DNA of 64,000 nucleotides. Origin: Diospyros lotus. Lineage: Eukaryota > Streptophyta > Magnoliopsida > Ericales > Ebenaceae. This document shows, piece by piece, positions 1 to 12,439 of this stretch. The stretch spans positions 15,266,753 to 15,330,752 of the forward strand of contig NC_068349.1 in the NCBI RefSeq assembly GCF_014633365.1, given 5' to 3'. Made by a program: the position numbers and the translations under genes. How positions within the stretch are numbered: position 1 is the stretch's first letter; each line of letters begins with the position of its first letter. The notes beneath the pieces are model-generated. The model ran no database searches, was not told the DNA's origin, and saw only the letters and a program-made list of their open reading frames with translations.

Positions 1-198
1 TTAGCTTCAGTCTTTAATACCTGTTAACTAAATGGGTATGATTGGGGAATTTTGGGATTTTGGAGGATGTGAAGATTGTGTTTTTTTTTAAAGATTGGCT
101 AGATGGAAAAAGAAAATTTATAAATCTTGTGAATGTAAAAAAAAAAAAATCCCGAGATTTCCCGAGTAACGGCTTGATTAGGAGAACGGGTCGTTACA
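1..198 (+). mobile_element. 3' end of a gypsy-type LTR, cut by the window edge
   Basis: The stretch ends in GGGTCGTTACA at 188-198, the terminus also seen on other gypsy-type LTRs in this window (51569-51579, and as the reverse complement at 7712). Sequence to its right belongs to a different repeat, so 198 is a junction. The left end and any target duplication lie outside the window. No coding potential is seen. Confidence 0.45.
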
Positions 199-1044
199 TA
201 GTCAATCCAACCTTCCTGAGGCTTTTACCTGCCCCAGATTAGTTCAAAAATGCTACCAAAGACGAATTCAATGCTTCAAAATTTTAGCCAAGAAACGGCC
301 GAAAATCATATAAAATTGATCACCCTCGTAGCCAATGTTGGCCTATGCTCGACCCAAGAGCATCCTAGGCCACTTTCCTTGAGTCTTTCGCCACCGAATT
401 CGGTGGTGGGAGATGGTGGTGGAAGCTTGGTCGATCATGGCAGATTTCTCTTTGTGCAATTTTGAAAAATTACACTTTGACCCTAGTTTTTTTTCATTTT
501 ACACTTTGGTCCTTTCCTTGAAGCCCCTGAACTTCCCAATAGTGCTATTACAACCTATAAGTTCTATACTTTCCATTGCATCCCCGTCAATTCCAAAAAA
601 ATGTCATTTCAATCTTCGTCCAACAAAATTAAGAAATTACACTTAGGCCCGAATCTACGTTTTGATCGTAAATCTTTTTGTTTGTTCCCAAAACTACTGA
701 AAGGTTGTTCTATATACTAAATATGAACTTCCTTGGGGTTCCTTTGACTTCCCAGAAGTCTTCTGCGATAATTCAGTTTTTCATCCCAAATCATAGTTGT
801 ATTTTCGCTGTACCAAAAATAATTTGTGATCCAATTTATTTCGATGCCATAAATCATGCCTTAAAATGCTCATTAACACCATCTCATTTTTCTTGGACAT
901 CTCGGCTCCAGAGCACTCCCTACAGTCGATTCGGTCATTCATAATGGCAAGAAATTATCCTATAACCTCAATTTATCTGTAAATTCTATTTTTTGCCCCA
1001 AGATAATTTACTCTTGAGTTCTTTAAAAATTCTCGAATATTACA
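199..1044 (-). mobile_element. Gypsy-type LTR fragment, minus orientation
   Basis: Read on the minus strand it begins at 1044 with TGTAATATTCGAGAATTTTT and matches 20061-20913 over nearly its whole length, including a degenerate shared translation. A third, more diverged relative starts at 35884. Gypsy assignment is inferred from the TGTAAT start and from the 35884 copy, which is followed by a tRNA-Met-type primer site. The fragment is truncated at 199 by the neighbouring LTR end. It has no intact reading frame. Confidence 0.55.
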
Positions 1045-2014
1045 CTTTCCCTTTCCATCTTTTTCGCACTTTCCTTCTCTCTTTGGGTTCTCTAAATCCA
1101 AAACTCCATCTAGGGTTTCATGATGTGAGGTTAATTAGGAACCCTTACCATTTTATCTAGGGTTTCATGATGGTGATTGCTTAAAAATTTTTTTTTATTT
1201 GCAATTTTTTTCTAAAAAACATTAGTTTATATTTATATATATTTACCCTATTGGAAAATATATTTAGTTCTATAATTTTTATTTATATTTATATTTTAGT
1301 TTACGTGTAAATTTTAGTTTATATTTTTTAATAATTAGAATTTTATTTTTGTTACAAAAATACATTTTTATATTTATGTAAGATAAAAGAGAGAGAGGAC
1401 AGAAGGGGGAGAATGTATCGAAGAAGTTTTAGAAGGGACAAGAGAGACAAAGAAAGGAAAGAAAAAGATAAGCAATGTAAAGTGATCCTTTTATTCAAAT
1501 TTCTAAGAAGGAAAGTATTTGTAATTTTAATAAATATAAAAAGTGTCATTTGCTTTTCTTGATGAATGTGAGAATGATGGGTGTAATGTATTTGATAATT
1601 AATTATCATGCAACCCAATCTTATAAAAAAGTAAAAACTTATATGGCTAAAATAGCCTCTTTAGCTTTTGATGGTCATCAATTACTCCCCTCAATGAATG
1701 AGGTGATTACTCACGGAATAGAAATGGATAGAGAAAAAGAGATGTGTGCCACATTTAAGTTGTTTCTTGCATTGGGAGATTAAGAGAGTCAAACCATTAT
1801 TTAAATTGTTTTCCACGTATTATGACTTCATCTTTTTTGTTCTTTTCTTTCGTTCAGTCTAATCTTTGTTAATTTTCTTTCAGTTTCATCTGATGAAGTA
1901 AACTCAACCCCCACCAACCTACTAATATCTAATTTCAACCCATCTTCCTTTTATATAAATATGCATATTCCCTTTAGTTTCTCATCTAGAAATGATTGAT
2001 TTGAGTCTCAAGAA
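1045..2014 (+). promoter_or_regulatory. Upstream region of the HD-ZIP IV gene
   Basis: About 970 bp lie between the LTR fragment and the first ATG. A TATA-like TATAAAT sits near 1954-1960, about 55 bp before the start codon. An in-frame TGA at 1997-1999 shows that the ATG at 2015 is the first possible start in that frame. A short direct repeat containing TAGGGTTTCATGATG occurs near 1111 and 1158. I looked for the L1 box (TAAATGYA) that many epidermal HD-ZIP IV promoters carry and did not see a clear one. Short open frames here look random. Confidence 0.4.
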
Positions 2015-2409
2015 ATGTCTGAAGATTGTGAAGTTCTTGCACCTGTAGTCGCGGGAGAAGATGGGGTTTTGCTACCGAGCCAAGGCTCTAACTTTAGTGA
2101 CATTCACATAAATTTCGATCCTTTTTCTCCTCTAATTATTTCAGTAAGTAAACTAATTAATCATCTTTCCTCTCTCTCTCTCTCTCTCTCTCCATATATA
2201 TATAAATCTAAGAAATGGTAACCTTAACCCTGTTGTAGAATGATGAAGAGGTAACTAGAGGGACAACTAGAGAGAATGAGGATAATGGCTCCTCTAGTAA
2301 GCCCCCAGAAGGAGCATCGACAGACAAGATGGAGATGATCATTATGCCCCAACCTAAGAAGAAATGTCATCACTGCCACACTCCTCGCCAAATTCAAGAG
2401 ATGGAAGCG

Positions 2410-2442
<33 letters not shown>

Positions 2443-5400
2443 AAACTTAATGATGCATACATGGTATCACTTTGCTAACCCTGTGCCTTGCACGCAGTTT
2501 ATTTAAGGAGAGCCCACACCTAAATTACAAACAAAGGAAAAAGGTGAGCCAAGAGTTAGGGCTCAAGCCTAGCCAAGTCAAGTTTTGGTTTCAGAATCGT
2601 CGAACCCAAATGAAGGTACGCACATCTTATAATTAATTTCATCCATAACTTGCCATTTCATTATCTTATATAATGGGTTTTTATTTTTTTTAAATGTGTA
2701 AGATCTCAATTTCCAGTTAGATTGGGTTTTTAATTTGTGCATAATTAGTTTGGATTTTTTGCTGATAATTTTTCATGTGCTAGGCACAACAAGATCGGAA
2801 TGATAACTTAACACTAAGAGCCGAGAATGAAAGACTGAAGAATGAGAATTTGAAGCTACAAGCTGCCATACAAGCATTGATATGCCTTAATTGCAATAAT
2901 ATGGGTTACGATGAACAACAACTTCGACTTGAGAATATGCAACTCAAAATAGAGGTACACTACTCTCATAGACTTATTGTACCAATATATCTTTCAATTT
3001 TTTCTAATTCAAGATATTTGAAATACACACGCATATATATATATATATACATGTAACTGTCTTTGTCACAAAATGTTTTCTACTTTTTATATAAAAAATT
3101 AAGTATAATAATACTTTTATTTTTATTTAAAATTATATAAGAATACAAATATTTCTTCACATAAAGATATTTAAACAAAAATTTTATGCATAAAATTTAA
3201 TTTATTTTTTGTGGTCAACATATCTAGCCCACAAAAATAGTAATGCCCAAAATTTACGCAAAATAATGGGACCCTTTCAAACTTGTTTATAAGGAACAAA
3301 AACATTATTATGATAATTAAATATTGGAAAAAGTTATAATAATATTACTATATTATTCTTAATAAAATTTTCTTCCATAAGAAAACAATTTTCCTTCTTG
3401 TATACCTTCTTTAATTTTTTTTCCTTATATATGTTCTTCTTTCTAGTTACAAAGAATGAGTTGCTTTGGTATAACATCAAGCCAGCATATTCAAATAGTG
3501 GAAACAACAGAAGCGATAGCCCCTTCGCTTCCTCCTTCCTCAACAATTTATTTCCAAGAGCAACAAATAGACGACTTCAGGGACATGATCAGCCAAGCCC
3601 CTTTGATGATAGAAAACTTCTCCCATTCCGTCGGCAACTGTCTGGTTGTGGAAGGAAACAAATCCATTGTGTTGGGCCTTGAAATGTCATCCATGGAGGA
3701 ACTGGTGAAGATGTGTCGGGCAACTGACCCTCTTTGGATTAGATCTGAGGGTACCAAAAAGGAAGTGTTGAATGGTGAAGAGCACGCGAGGTTGTTTCAA
3801 TGGCCATTGAAGTTTCAGCAAGATAAAGTCAATGAGTTCATTGTGGAAGCCTCTCGACACACTGCTGTTGTCGCCATCAGTAGCTTCATGTTGGTTGATG
3901 CTTTCCTTGACGTCGTAAGTCCAATTCAGTAACTCTTTAATCTAATATATATAATGCACCTTGTAGCATTATTTCCATTCCTAAACAATTTTATTGGGTG
4001 ATAAAGTGTTATAAAACACAATCCATTTATCATCAAACAGAAAAATTAGTTTGAATTTGTAAACAATGAAACAAGATGCATTAATTGAAGCTTAGTGTTT
4101 CCCTATTTAATATATCTCAAAAAAATAATTTAACAAAAATTGAAGGACAATTGTTTTTATTAATACTCATTGACTTTTATTATGTCAATATCCATGTTAA
4201 TTAGTAATAATTATGCAAAAAAAAAAAGTCACCAAAACAATATTTTTATTCCTATTTTAATCTATAGACGTAAGGGAGAACATCCATCTATATATTGAAT
4301 TTGTATATAAGAAATTTCTATAAAAAGTCATTATTTTCTATTTCAGAAGAAGTGGGTGGAACTCTTCCCCTCCAATATCTCTAGAGCAACAACACTTCAA
4401 GTGGTCAGTTCAGGCATTTTAGGACATGCAAGTGGCTCCCATCATCTTGTGAGTACTCCAAATATATGAAAAGTTAATGGGATTATTTTGAATTTTTTAT
4501 TAAATTAATGTTATATATTTTTTTATCTTTTTATGCAACTAATATTGGATTTTAGATTTTTACTAAAATAGCTTACGATAAGAAAGACCCGCTAGTCCAA
4601 CTAGCGAGTCCTTGATTCTCTTTGTAAACACTCTAGCAAAAGATTTGGCATGAAAAAGGTGAACTCACTAGTGTGACTGGCACGTTTGGTTTAACTTCTA
4701 AAAACTTATGCTTTTTCAGTACTAGCGAGTCTCTTTCGATTTTTTTCTTCAAAATCATCTAATGCTATTTTAGTAAAAATCATAAAACCAATGTTAGTTG
4801 CATAAGAACTGTTAATTTAATAATAACTCATTTTTTTCTTAAATTTGTAGATTACTAATAAATAAATGATTGTTTATGTATTTGTATGTACGTGTCTCTA
4901 GATGTACGCAGTGCTACAATTTCTATCTCCACTAATTCCCACAAGAGAGGCTCTATTTCTTCGTTATTGCCAACTAAACAAGGAGGAGGGGACTTGGGTT
5001 ATTGTTGATTTTCCATTTGAAAGCATGGGTGGAAGTTCCCAAGCTTCCTCCCCCAGATACAAGAGAAGACCCTCTGGTTGCATCATCAAAGACTTACCGA
5101 ATGGATGCTCTAAGGTGACATATCAAAACAATATATATACATATATACATATGAGAATTAAAGAATGATTTATTATCATTATATTTTACAACTCTATTGA
5201 AATAAATGTAGGTTACATGGGTAGAACAAGCAGAGGTTGAGTACACACCAATCCATCAGATTTTTCACCTTTTCTTAAATAGCGGAAGGGCATTTGAAGC
5301 TCAACATTGGCTAGCTATCTTGCAAAGACAATCTGAGAGGCTTGCAAGCCTTGTGGCTACTAATGTATCCAATCTTGGAGGTACTCTTTCTTTCTTCTTT

Positions 5401-5698
5401 GTATCGTACCTAACAACACATATCCTTACCCAAAAGTGTTAATTAAAGGTAATTATTAGATATATGAAACTAAGAAATATATTGAAGACCGCCCTAATAT
5501 ACTACTTTGTAGGTGTTACATTTTTTATTTTTTAAAATTGACATGATGGTCATATTTACAGGGATGCAAATAACTGAAACAAGGAAGAAACTAATGAATC
5601 TTGCAGAGAGGATGACAAAAACTTTTTTTGTGAACATGAGCAGTTCCTGTGGTCAGACATGGATAGCCCTTTCGGATTGTGCTTATGACACTTGTTGA
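2015..5698 (+). CDS. 5' portion of the HD-ZIP IV gene: homeodomain, zipper and START
   Basis: Eight complete exons and the start of exon 9 run open until the TGA at 5696-5698, supplied by the copia LTR, so a transcript read to there would encode about 558 residues. This part keeps the homeodomain, the HD-ZIP IV zipper with its CxxC loop and essentially all of the START domain. It loses the conserved C-terminal region. The recognition helix is intact. The N-terminal arm reads KCHHCHT where the family normally has Arg at two of these positions. Intron 2 has a weak-looking donor (GC followed by GTCTCT) set in a CT microsatellite. A truncated START protein is possible in principle, but a premature stop this far from the 3' end would normally trigger mRNA decay. 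Confidence 0.75.
2165..2193. repeat. (TC)n microsatellite in intron 1
   Basis: A near-perfect CT/TC run followed by an AT run (CATATATATATA) lies in intron 1 of the HD-ZIP IV gene. It is probably length-polymorphic. Confidence 0.9.
2409..2442. repeat. (CT)n microsatellite at the start of intron 2
   Basis: About 15 CT units begin only a few bases after the inferred donor site at 2409. Length changes here would alter the pyrimidine context of the donor. Confidence 0.9.
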
Positions 5699-6483
5699 GA
5701 ACCCAAGAGAAAACCTTAGGGTTTTTCTTTGTATTTCAAACACTAATAAAAGAAGAACAAAACTGGAAGCACGAAAAATAAACACAACACAATAAACAGA
5801 AATGAAAAACAGAAACCGAGACGCAAGAGATTTACTGTGGTTCACCTCAAACCGAGGCTACGTCCACGTTAAGCTCGAGAGAGGAGAGCTCACTGCACTA
5901 TGAGATGAAAACCCAGATTACACCCACATAAGCCCTCACAAAACCCTCGATACAAACAATGGTTCGAGAAAACAAAAATGCCAAATAATCACTTAATATA
6001 GATTAGAGTCAACCCTATCGAACCATATAAAATGAAATCAAGCTATACAGGATTTACAGGGAATGAAGAACAGAGAAACCAAACCAGAACCCCAGCCCCG
6101 AAGACGAAGGCCCTTGCCTTTTCTGCTTCTTCCTCTTTCACGATTTCTTTTTGTCAATCTCGTCTCAAAGTTACTGTCTCAACTCACATCCCGAGGGGCG
6201 GGATTAAAAGCAATGACGAAGGGCCCAGATGAACGATCATAAAGTGAGGATGAAAGGCTGGGATTCAGTCATGCAAGCACGATTGATTATTCCCAACAGA
6301 AAATGGCAGACGAGCAGGAGATGATCGGGCAAAAGAAAGGGCGAGATCAGGCGCCAGCTAAAGGCAGCTGATGGTTGCCACGTGCAGCCATCCAGCAGCT
6401 GCCAAATGGCAGCGAGCGGTTGCTGCACGTGGCCTTCCAACCAGCTAAGTGCAACGACACCGTTTGGAGCTTCACAACCAACA
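5693..6483 (-). repeat. 3' LTR of the Tork-like copia
   Basis: 791 bp, TGTTGAGAACCC...CCAACA on the plus strand, same length as the partner at 13375. Its first bases create the in-frame TGA that truncates the HD-ZIP IV reading frame. Confidence 0.95.
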
Positions 6484-6582
6484 ATCTCCACCTTAAAGCA
6501 CCAAACAAGAAATGTAATCCAAACTTCATGACAAAAAGGTAGCATGCTACAATCATCTTCTTCATAGCTTTAGTTGATAAGA

Positions 6583-7711
6583 TCAACCAATACCCGCATG
6601 CAACAAGTCCAAGCAATGCTTGAATTTTGTTGCATTTAGCAACTTTGTACCCATGTCTGCTGGGTTATTTTTTGTAGGCACTTTTAGTATAGAAATAGTT
6701 CCATTTAAAACCAAATCTCTAACATAATGATACCTGACATCCACATGCTTAGTGCATTCATGGTAGACTGGATTTCTGGTTAAGTGAATAGCACTTTGAC
6801 TGTCTGAATACACCTTAGCCTTTCCTTGAAGTAGGTGAATTTCCCGAAGTATACCTTGAATCCAAACAGCCTCCTTTACTGCATCAGTCACAGCTACATA
6901 CTCTGCCTCAGTGGAAGACAGAGCAACCAGGGGTTGCAACTGTGACTTCCAACTGATGTAATTTCCACCTAAGGTGAAATATAGAGCAGTAGTGGACTTT
7001 CGGGTGTCTTTATCCCCTGCAAAGTCAGAATCTACATACCTAACAAGATCAAGAGAATTAAATCTTTTCTTGTAAATTAATCCAACATCAACAGATCCAT
7101 GTATATATCTTAATAAATATTTAAGAGCATCCCAATGAGGTTTACCTGGGTTGGACATGAATCTGCTAAGGGATGATATAACATATGCTAGATCAGGCCT
7201 TGTACTAATCATAGCATACATGATAGTTCCAATTGCATTAGCATATGGAACCTTTTCCATTTTAATGATTTCAGAGTTGGACGAAGGGCATTGAGATTTA
7301 GTTAAGACAAAATGTCCAGCTAATGGAACACTTACTGGCTTGCAATTATGCATGTCAAACCTTTTTATAGCTTTCATTAAATAGTCATTTTGATGAACCT
7401 TTAAGCTGGAATTTCCTTTATCCCTTTCTATTGTCATTCCTAAAATTTTTTTAGTTGACCCTAAGTCTTTCATGTCAAAACTTGTGTTAAGCATTTGTTT
7501 TAATTCATTTATCTTAGACTTAGACTTACTAATTAACAGAATGTCATCTACGTACAACAGTAGATAAATGGGGATATTTGAGAGAATAAAATAGAAACAG
7601 TTATCATATTGACTCCTTACAAAACCAATCCCTAAGACAAAACTATCAAATTTTTTATACCACTGCCTAGGGGATTGTTTTAAGCCATAAAGAGATTTTT
7701 TCAGTAAACAC
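6583..7711 (-). pseudogene. Copia reverse transcriptase C-terminal part and RNase H
   Basis: Continuation of the reverse transcriptase after the nested solo LTR. It holds the YVDD active site (codons at 7543-7554), the KYLLRYIHG connection, and the RNase H landmarks YVDSDFAGD, SSTEAEYVA, YSDSQSAI and KHVDVRYHYVRD. The frame is uninterrupted to its natural stop at 6583-6585, about 100 bp from the 3' LTR, so this half of the polyprotein is better kept than the rest. Confidence 0.9.
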
Positions 7712-10276
7712 TGTAACGACCCGCTCCCACTTACGGGCGTCACCGGTAAATAATCGACCGGATTATTCACCCGACAACCACAATTGAAGGGTTGGACTAT
7801 GTTTCAACAGAAAACGCCCTAGGTGGGAACTAGGCTTCGTCCTTCCCTTCGCTCCACTCAAGAATCGGTCCCAACTCAAATGAGAAAAATCCAGCGGACC
7901 AAGACCTGAAACCCGAGTGAGCTTCACCTCTCTTTAGCTCACCCCATAGCAAGCCAGAGGTGACCCAGGCACAAGGCTAGCATACAAACACTTCGCTGAG
8001 TATTGGAGATTTATGAGAACATACCTTGCTGATTTTGACTCGGTCCGAAACTTGGCTTTACCGACTATGCCACATTCAACAAGCAATCTCACAATCATCT
8101 ATCACACTATGATGATTACACAATTAAATACATTTAAGCTCAATAATACAGACATTTACTCACAAGGGTATACATACACCACGCCCCCTGGCTACATACA
8201 AGCAATATTAAAAATACATAACTCGGGCAACTCAACTAGTTGCCACAGCGGCCTCCCGACGCCATCCCTGCTTGCATCCGGACTTGCATCATCTACACAT
8301 GAGGTAAAACCTCATGAGTCATAAAGACTCAGTAAGGGTGCAATGCATGTAAATATGAATATAATCATGTTTATGTATGCCAAATGCATGCAAATGAGGC
8401 TAGGCTCACACATCCTCACAACCCACTAAGGTTTGAGGCATCAACCTATCACCCCCACCACTAGTCCTCCATATAGCCATAGGTCCACTAGAGCTTGCAT
8501 CACACAAGATATAAACACTACATGCCAATGCAACATAAAAGCATTATCAAACACATTTACCAACTTACAAGGCCACCTCCACATGGGGCCATCCCTTACC
8601 TGGCTCGAAGCCTCAACTCCGCCTCGGCACGAGCTCTAGCCCGAACCTCTAGTTCCTCTAGGATCACCGCCTCCCCGGTCAAACCTAGATGCAAAACACA
8701 CAAAAGCCCAACTCCATTAACATCCGGCATTTAACCAATGCCCTTGACTACACCGCACATCGCCAAAAATCATCCATTAACAAGATTTCAAATAACCCCA
8801 ACACAGGGTTTAATCCAATAATTAATTATTCTACATTAATTCGCTTAATGTAAATAATTTGGGAAGAAATATTAATTTACCTCGGACAATTTGGAAACGA
8901 AAATCGGCCAACCGCCCACACCGGCATTGACTCTCGAGCTGCCACTTGCGCTCAAAATCCCATTCTCGAGCTTTCAGTATGCTCCAAGAGTCTCGAAATA
9001 ATTTCCAAAACTTTTCTGGATTTTTCTGGAATTTTTTCTCCTATTTTCCCTTTTTCCCTGATTTTCTTTATTTCTATATATATATTTTTTATTTTCTCTT
9101 TCTTCCTCCTTGCTTCTTCTTCCCAGCGCGCCTGTTCCTCCTTCTTCTTCAGCGACTCCCGCACGGACCAGCACCGGCCGCCACCTGCCTCGCCTCCGTT
9201 GGCCACCGCTGCTACCCGCTAACTCCCCACCGTCGGCTGCTTCTCGTAACCACGCCGCCACCGCCTCAAGCGCGAGCCATCGCGGCCCCCTGCGTGCTGC
9301 TGCGGTTTCGATGCTGCTGGCCCGCATGCCCGCCATGGCTGAACATCAAGCTCCTTGCCGCGGCCGCCTTCCTCCGCTACAGCTCCTCCGTCGTCGGTCT
9401 CCCTCACAGCTGGTCTGGCTCTGCCCGATCTTCTTCGCCGAACAGCCATGGCTGCAGCTTGGTGTTGCCACCATCAGTCGCTGCAACTAGCGACGCTGCA
9501 ACTCCGGCCAGCCCGACCCTCTCTCTCGATCACTCTCGCAATCTCTCTCTCTCTCTAGCTCATAGCTCTCTCTCCCGAGCCTCTTTTCTCCTCTTGGCCG
9601 AGCTCCCATGAGCTCTCTTTCTGCCATTTCAAATGCACAGAAACGGTCACTAGGAAGCTTCAAGGAAGCTTCCTCACGCGGCTATATATATATACATATA
9701 TATAAATTACATATTAACCCTCTAATTCTCCAAATTCCACTTAAGCAATTTATTAATTGCATTTTAGGAATTTACTAATTACTTTAGGGCCTCCCAATGC
9801 TTAAATTAATTATAATTAAGCCACCCAAAATCTTGGTTTAATCGAAATTAATAACCGATCGCTACTCGGGAATACCGACCTTATCCCTGCACCTGCACGG
9901 GACCTTTATTCGACCCCGAAACACTTAAGGGTTGCATTACTTAGAAAACCGAACCACCCCTAGGGTCCCCTCAGCTTCCAGGACGTCTCCTCCGACTATT
10001 CGGTATTGGCACCCACTCGGGTTTATACAGAGTTTATTCCAAAAATTATTCCCGGTCGGACCGCTTCCAGCGTCACTATCCTCATCTCGAGACTCTCATC
10101 AATCCCTTTCCCTCTTCCCTGGACATCCAAGTCCCGAGGCACTCCCGGCTGCAAATTCGACAATTTTATTAATTAATTTCCCGAGATTGACCCTTGGTCT
10201 TCCCGGACCACCCGAGGTCCTTTCAAAATAACCAAAAATTATTTATTTTTAACACCATGTAATACCGGGTATTACA
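7712..10276 (-). mobile_element. Gypsy-type solo LTR nested in the copia reverse transcriptase
   Basis: 2565 bp with TGTAACGACCCG...CGGGTATTACA ends and a 5 bp duplication AACAC (7707-7711 and 10277-10281). There is no internal region, so it is a solo LTR. Removing it with one duplication copy rejoins the RT frame. Minus orientation is inferred from TGTAATACCCGG on that strand and an AT-rich TATA-like tract near 9684-9708. It carries two adjacent perfect hairpins (8299-8315 and 8315-8331). The GC-rich segment 9100-9500 gives open frames on both strands, but their low-complexity Ala/Pro/Ser composition and lack of conserved domains argue against genes. The ends suggest a Tekay/Del-like chromovirus; this is an inference. 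Confidence 0.88.
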
Positions 10277-10757
10277 AACACACATGCTCAGGTTTATTTG
10301 AGTCAATATATCCAGCTAGTTGAGTCATGTAAATTTTCTCTTCTAAGTCTCCATGCAAAAATGTTGTCTTAACATATAATTGTTCTAATTCAAGGTCAAA
10401 TTGAACAACTATTGATAGCATCATGCAAATGGTTTTAAATTTGACTATAGGGGAGAAAATTTCAGTGTAATCTATACCTTCCCTCTGAGTAAACCCCTTT
10501 GCCACTAATCTTGCTTTATACCTAATTGGAACAGTAGGAGAAAAACCTTCTTTTAACTTATACAACCATTTACACTGAATTAACTTCTGTTTCTGAGGTC
10601 TTGGCACCAACTCCCATGTGCCATTAATTTTAAGTGAAGACATTTCCTCATCCATGGCTTGCTGCCACTTTACATTTTCCTTGGAGCTGACAGCCTCCAC
10701 ATATGAGGAAGGCTCACTACTCCTTAATTCCAAGCCTGCCACAAGGGCACAAAACAC
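10277..10757 (-). pseudogene. Copia reverse transcriptase, N-terminal part
   Basis: Covers WQQAMDEEM, NGTWELVPRP, YKARLVAKGFTQ and the motif A region, which reads LYVKTTFLHGDLEE; Tyr replaces the expected catalytic Asp. The frame is cut at 10277 by the solo LTR (7712-10276) and resumes at 7711 with CLLKKSLYGLKQSPRQWY, joining exactly through the AACAC duplication. Confidence 0.88.
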
Positions 10758-11006
10758 TAAGCCTGAATAGGCATACCTTGCAGGGGGTCTTGAAACCCTC
10801 CTGCTCCTATCTCAGGCTAGATGGTAATCACTGAGATCTTGGGTTGAGCTGTGATGCTCCACCTCAATCTCATGTTCCTCTTCTTGTTCCTATTGATCAT
10901 CATCATGATTAGAGGTTTGATTTGGGGTTGGAACATCTTCTAGGTTGGATTCTATTGGAGCAGTTGGAAGAGGATCTTCAACCTGCTCCACCTCAATTTG
11001 AGACCC

Positions 11007-11387
11007 TCATAGAATGATAAAATCATCTGGACTTCTATTAATGTTGGTTTCTTCAGAGCGAACTGTTTTGCAAGGGAAAGTTGTTTCATTAAAGATGACA
11101 TCTCTACTAATAATGATTTTAATCCCAGCAGATTGTCTTTCCCATAATCTAAAACCTTTGGTTCCTTCTTGATAACCAACAAACACACACCTAATGGACC
11201 TAGGATCTAATTTACCTTCTGATTTGTGAGCATATGCTTCACAACCAAACACCTTAAGGTAATTAAGATTTAATTTCCTACCGGTCCATTTTTCTTCAGG
11301 GCATTTTAGATTTAGGGCAGTGGAAGGACTTCTATTCACCAAATAGGCTGCAGTAGACAAGGCCTCCCCCCAAAAGGATTTTGGCAT
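11007..11387 (-). pseudogene. Copia Pol: integrase C-terminal part
   Basis: Continuation after the TGA: MPKSFWGEALSTAAYLVNRS, then LKVFGCEAYAHK and RCVFVGYQEGTKGFRLW, the usual copia integrase tail. The segment ends in a frameshift near 11007. Between here and the reverse transcriptase (about 10758-11006) the linker is interrupted by several stops. Confidence 0.8.
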
Positions 11388-11429
11388 ATTAGAGGTGAAT
11401 AAGAGGCATCTAACCTTTTCAAGAAGAGT

Positions 11430-12400
11430 TCAGTTCATCCTCTCAGCTACCCCATTTTGTTGGGGTGTATACCTCACAGTCTTATGTCTAAGTATTCCTT
11501 GGGTATTGCAGAATTCATCAAACTCTTTGTTACAAAATTCCAGACCATTGTCTGTCCTTAAGATTTTAATCTTTCTATCTATTTGATTTTCAATTATGTT
11601 CTTCCAAGTTTTAAACTTCTCTAGAGTCTGGTCTTTAGATTTTAGAAGAAAAACCCAAACCTTTCTAGTGAAATCATCAATAATAGAAATAAAATACCTG
11701 TTACCACCGTGAGTAGGGACCTGAGAAGGCCCCCATAAATCTGCATGTATATATTCTAGGCATACCTTCGCCAGGTGGGTTCCCTTATGGAAACCCAGCC
11801 TGTGTTGCTTGCCTAGAACACATGGCTCACAAAAATCGAGGGACCCCACTGGCACTGAACCAAGGTAGCCTTGGTTAGATAGTGCCTTAAGACCTTTTAG
11901 GCTCATATGGCTAAGTCTCAGGTGCCATAATTCTGTCTTATTAGATTTGACTATGCATGCAGAACTAATATTATCAGAAGAGAAATAACAGCCATTCAAA
12001 ACATACAATCCATTTTTCTTAGCACCAGTTAGAATTAGATCATCTCCTTTAAACACATACATTGATCCATTTTCTGCTTTATAAGAGAAACCTAGTTCAT
12101 CTAATGTGCCAAGAGATATTAAATTTCTTTTTAGGCCAAGAACATATCTTACATCAGTTAAGGTTCTGGTTTTGTTATCATGCAATTTGAGAGATATGCT
12201 TCTTATACCTTTAACCCTACATGATTGGTTATTACCCATAAACACTGTTCCAGATTCATTTTTATCAAAATTATGAAACCAATCAATGTTGGGACACATA
12301 TGGAAAGAACATCTTGAATCCATGATCCATTCATTATCAATAGAAGCATTTGAAACAATAAGAACCTCAGCTAAACAGTTTGAATTACTAGGATTAGCAT
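11430..12400 (-). pseudogene. Copia Pol: protease and integrase
   Basis: Aspartic protease followed by GAG-pre-integrase and integrase core. The protease active site reads MDSRCSFHMCP, with Arg where the D-S/T-G triad needs Gly (codon at 12312-12314). Downstream are the zinc-binding LWHLRLSHMS and CEPCVLGKQH motifs. The integrase DDE residues are visible as HADLWGP, RTDNGLEF and GVAERMN. The frame stops right after ERMN at a TGA that looks like a decayed Arg codon, and continues in the same frame beyond it. The substrate would be cDNA of the element in virus-like particles. Confidence 0.88.
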
Positions 12401-12439
12401 TTACATTTCCCCTCGCTTTTGTTTCTTAATGTAGTCATA

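Noticed and set aside
1954..2014. L1 box upstream of the HD-ZIP IV gene
   Set aside because: The only near match (TAAATGTG on the minus strand near 1753) does not fit TAAATGYA.
3334..3757. Minus-strand frames across 3334-3757
   Set aside because: They are antisense shadows of HD-ZIP IV exon 5.
6032..6616. Frames at 6032-6616 and the duplicates at 13714-14283
   Set aside because: They fall in the two copia LTRs and differ only by LTR substitutions; they are not genes.
8946..9611. Long open frames on both strands at 8952-9611
   Set aside because: They lie in a GC-rich part of a gypsy solo LTR, overlap on both strands, are Pro/Ala/Ser low-complexity and have no domain.
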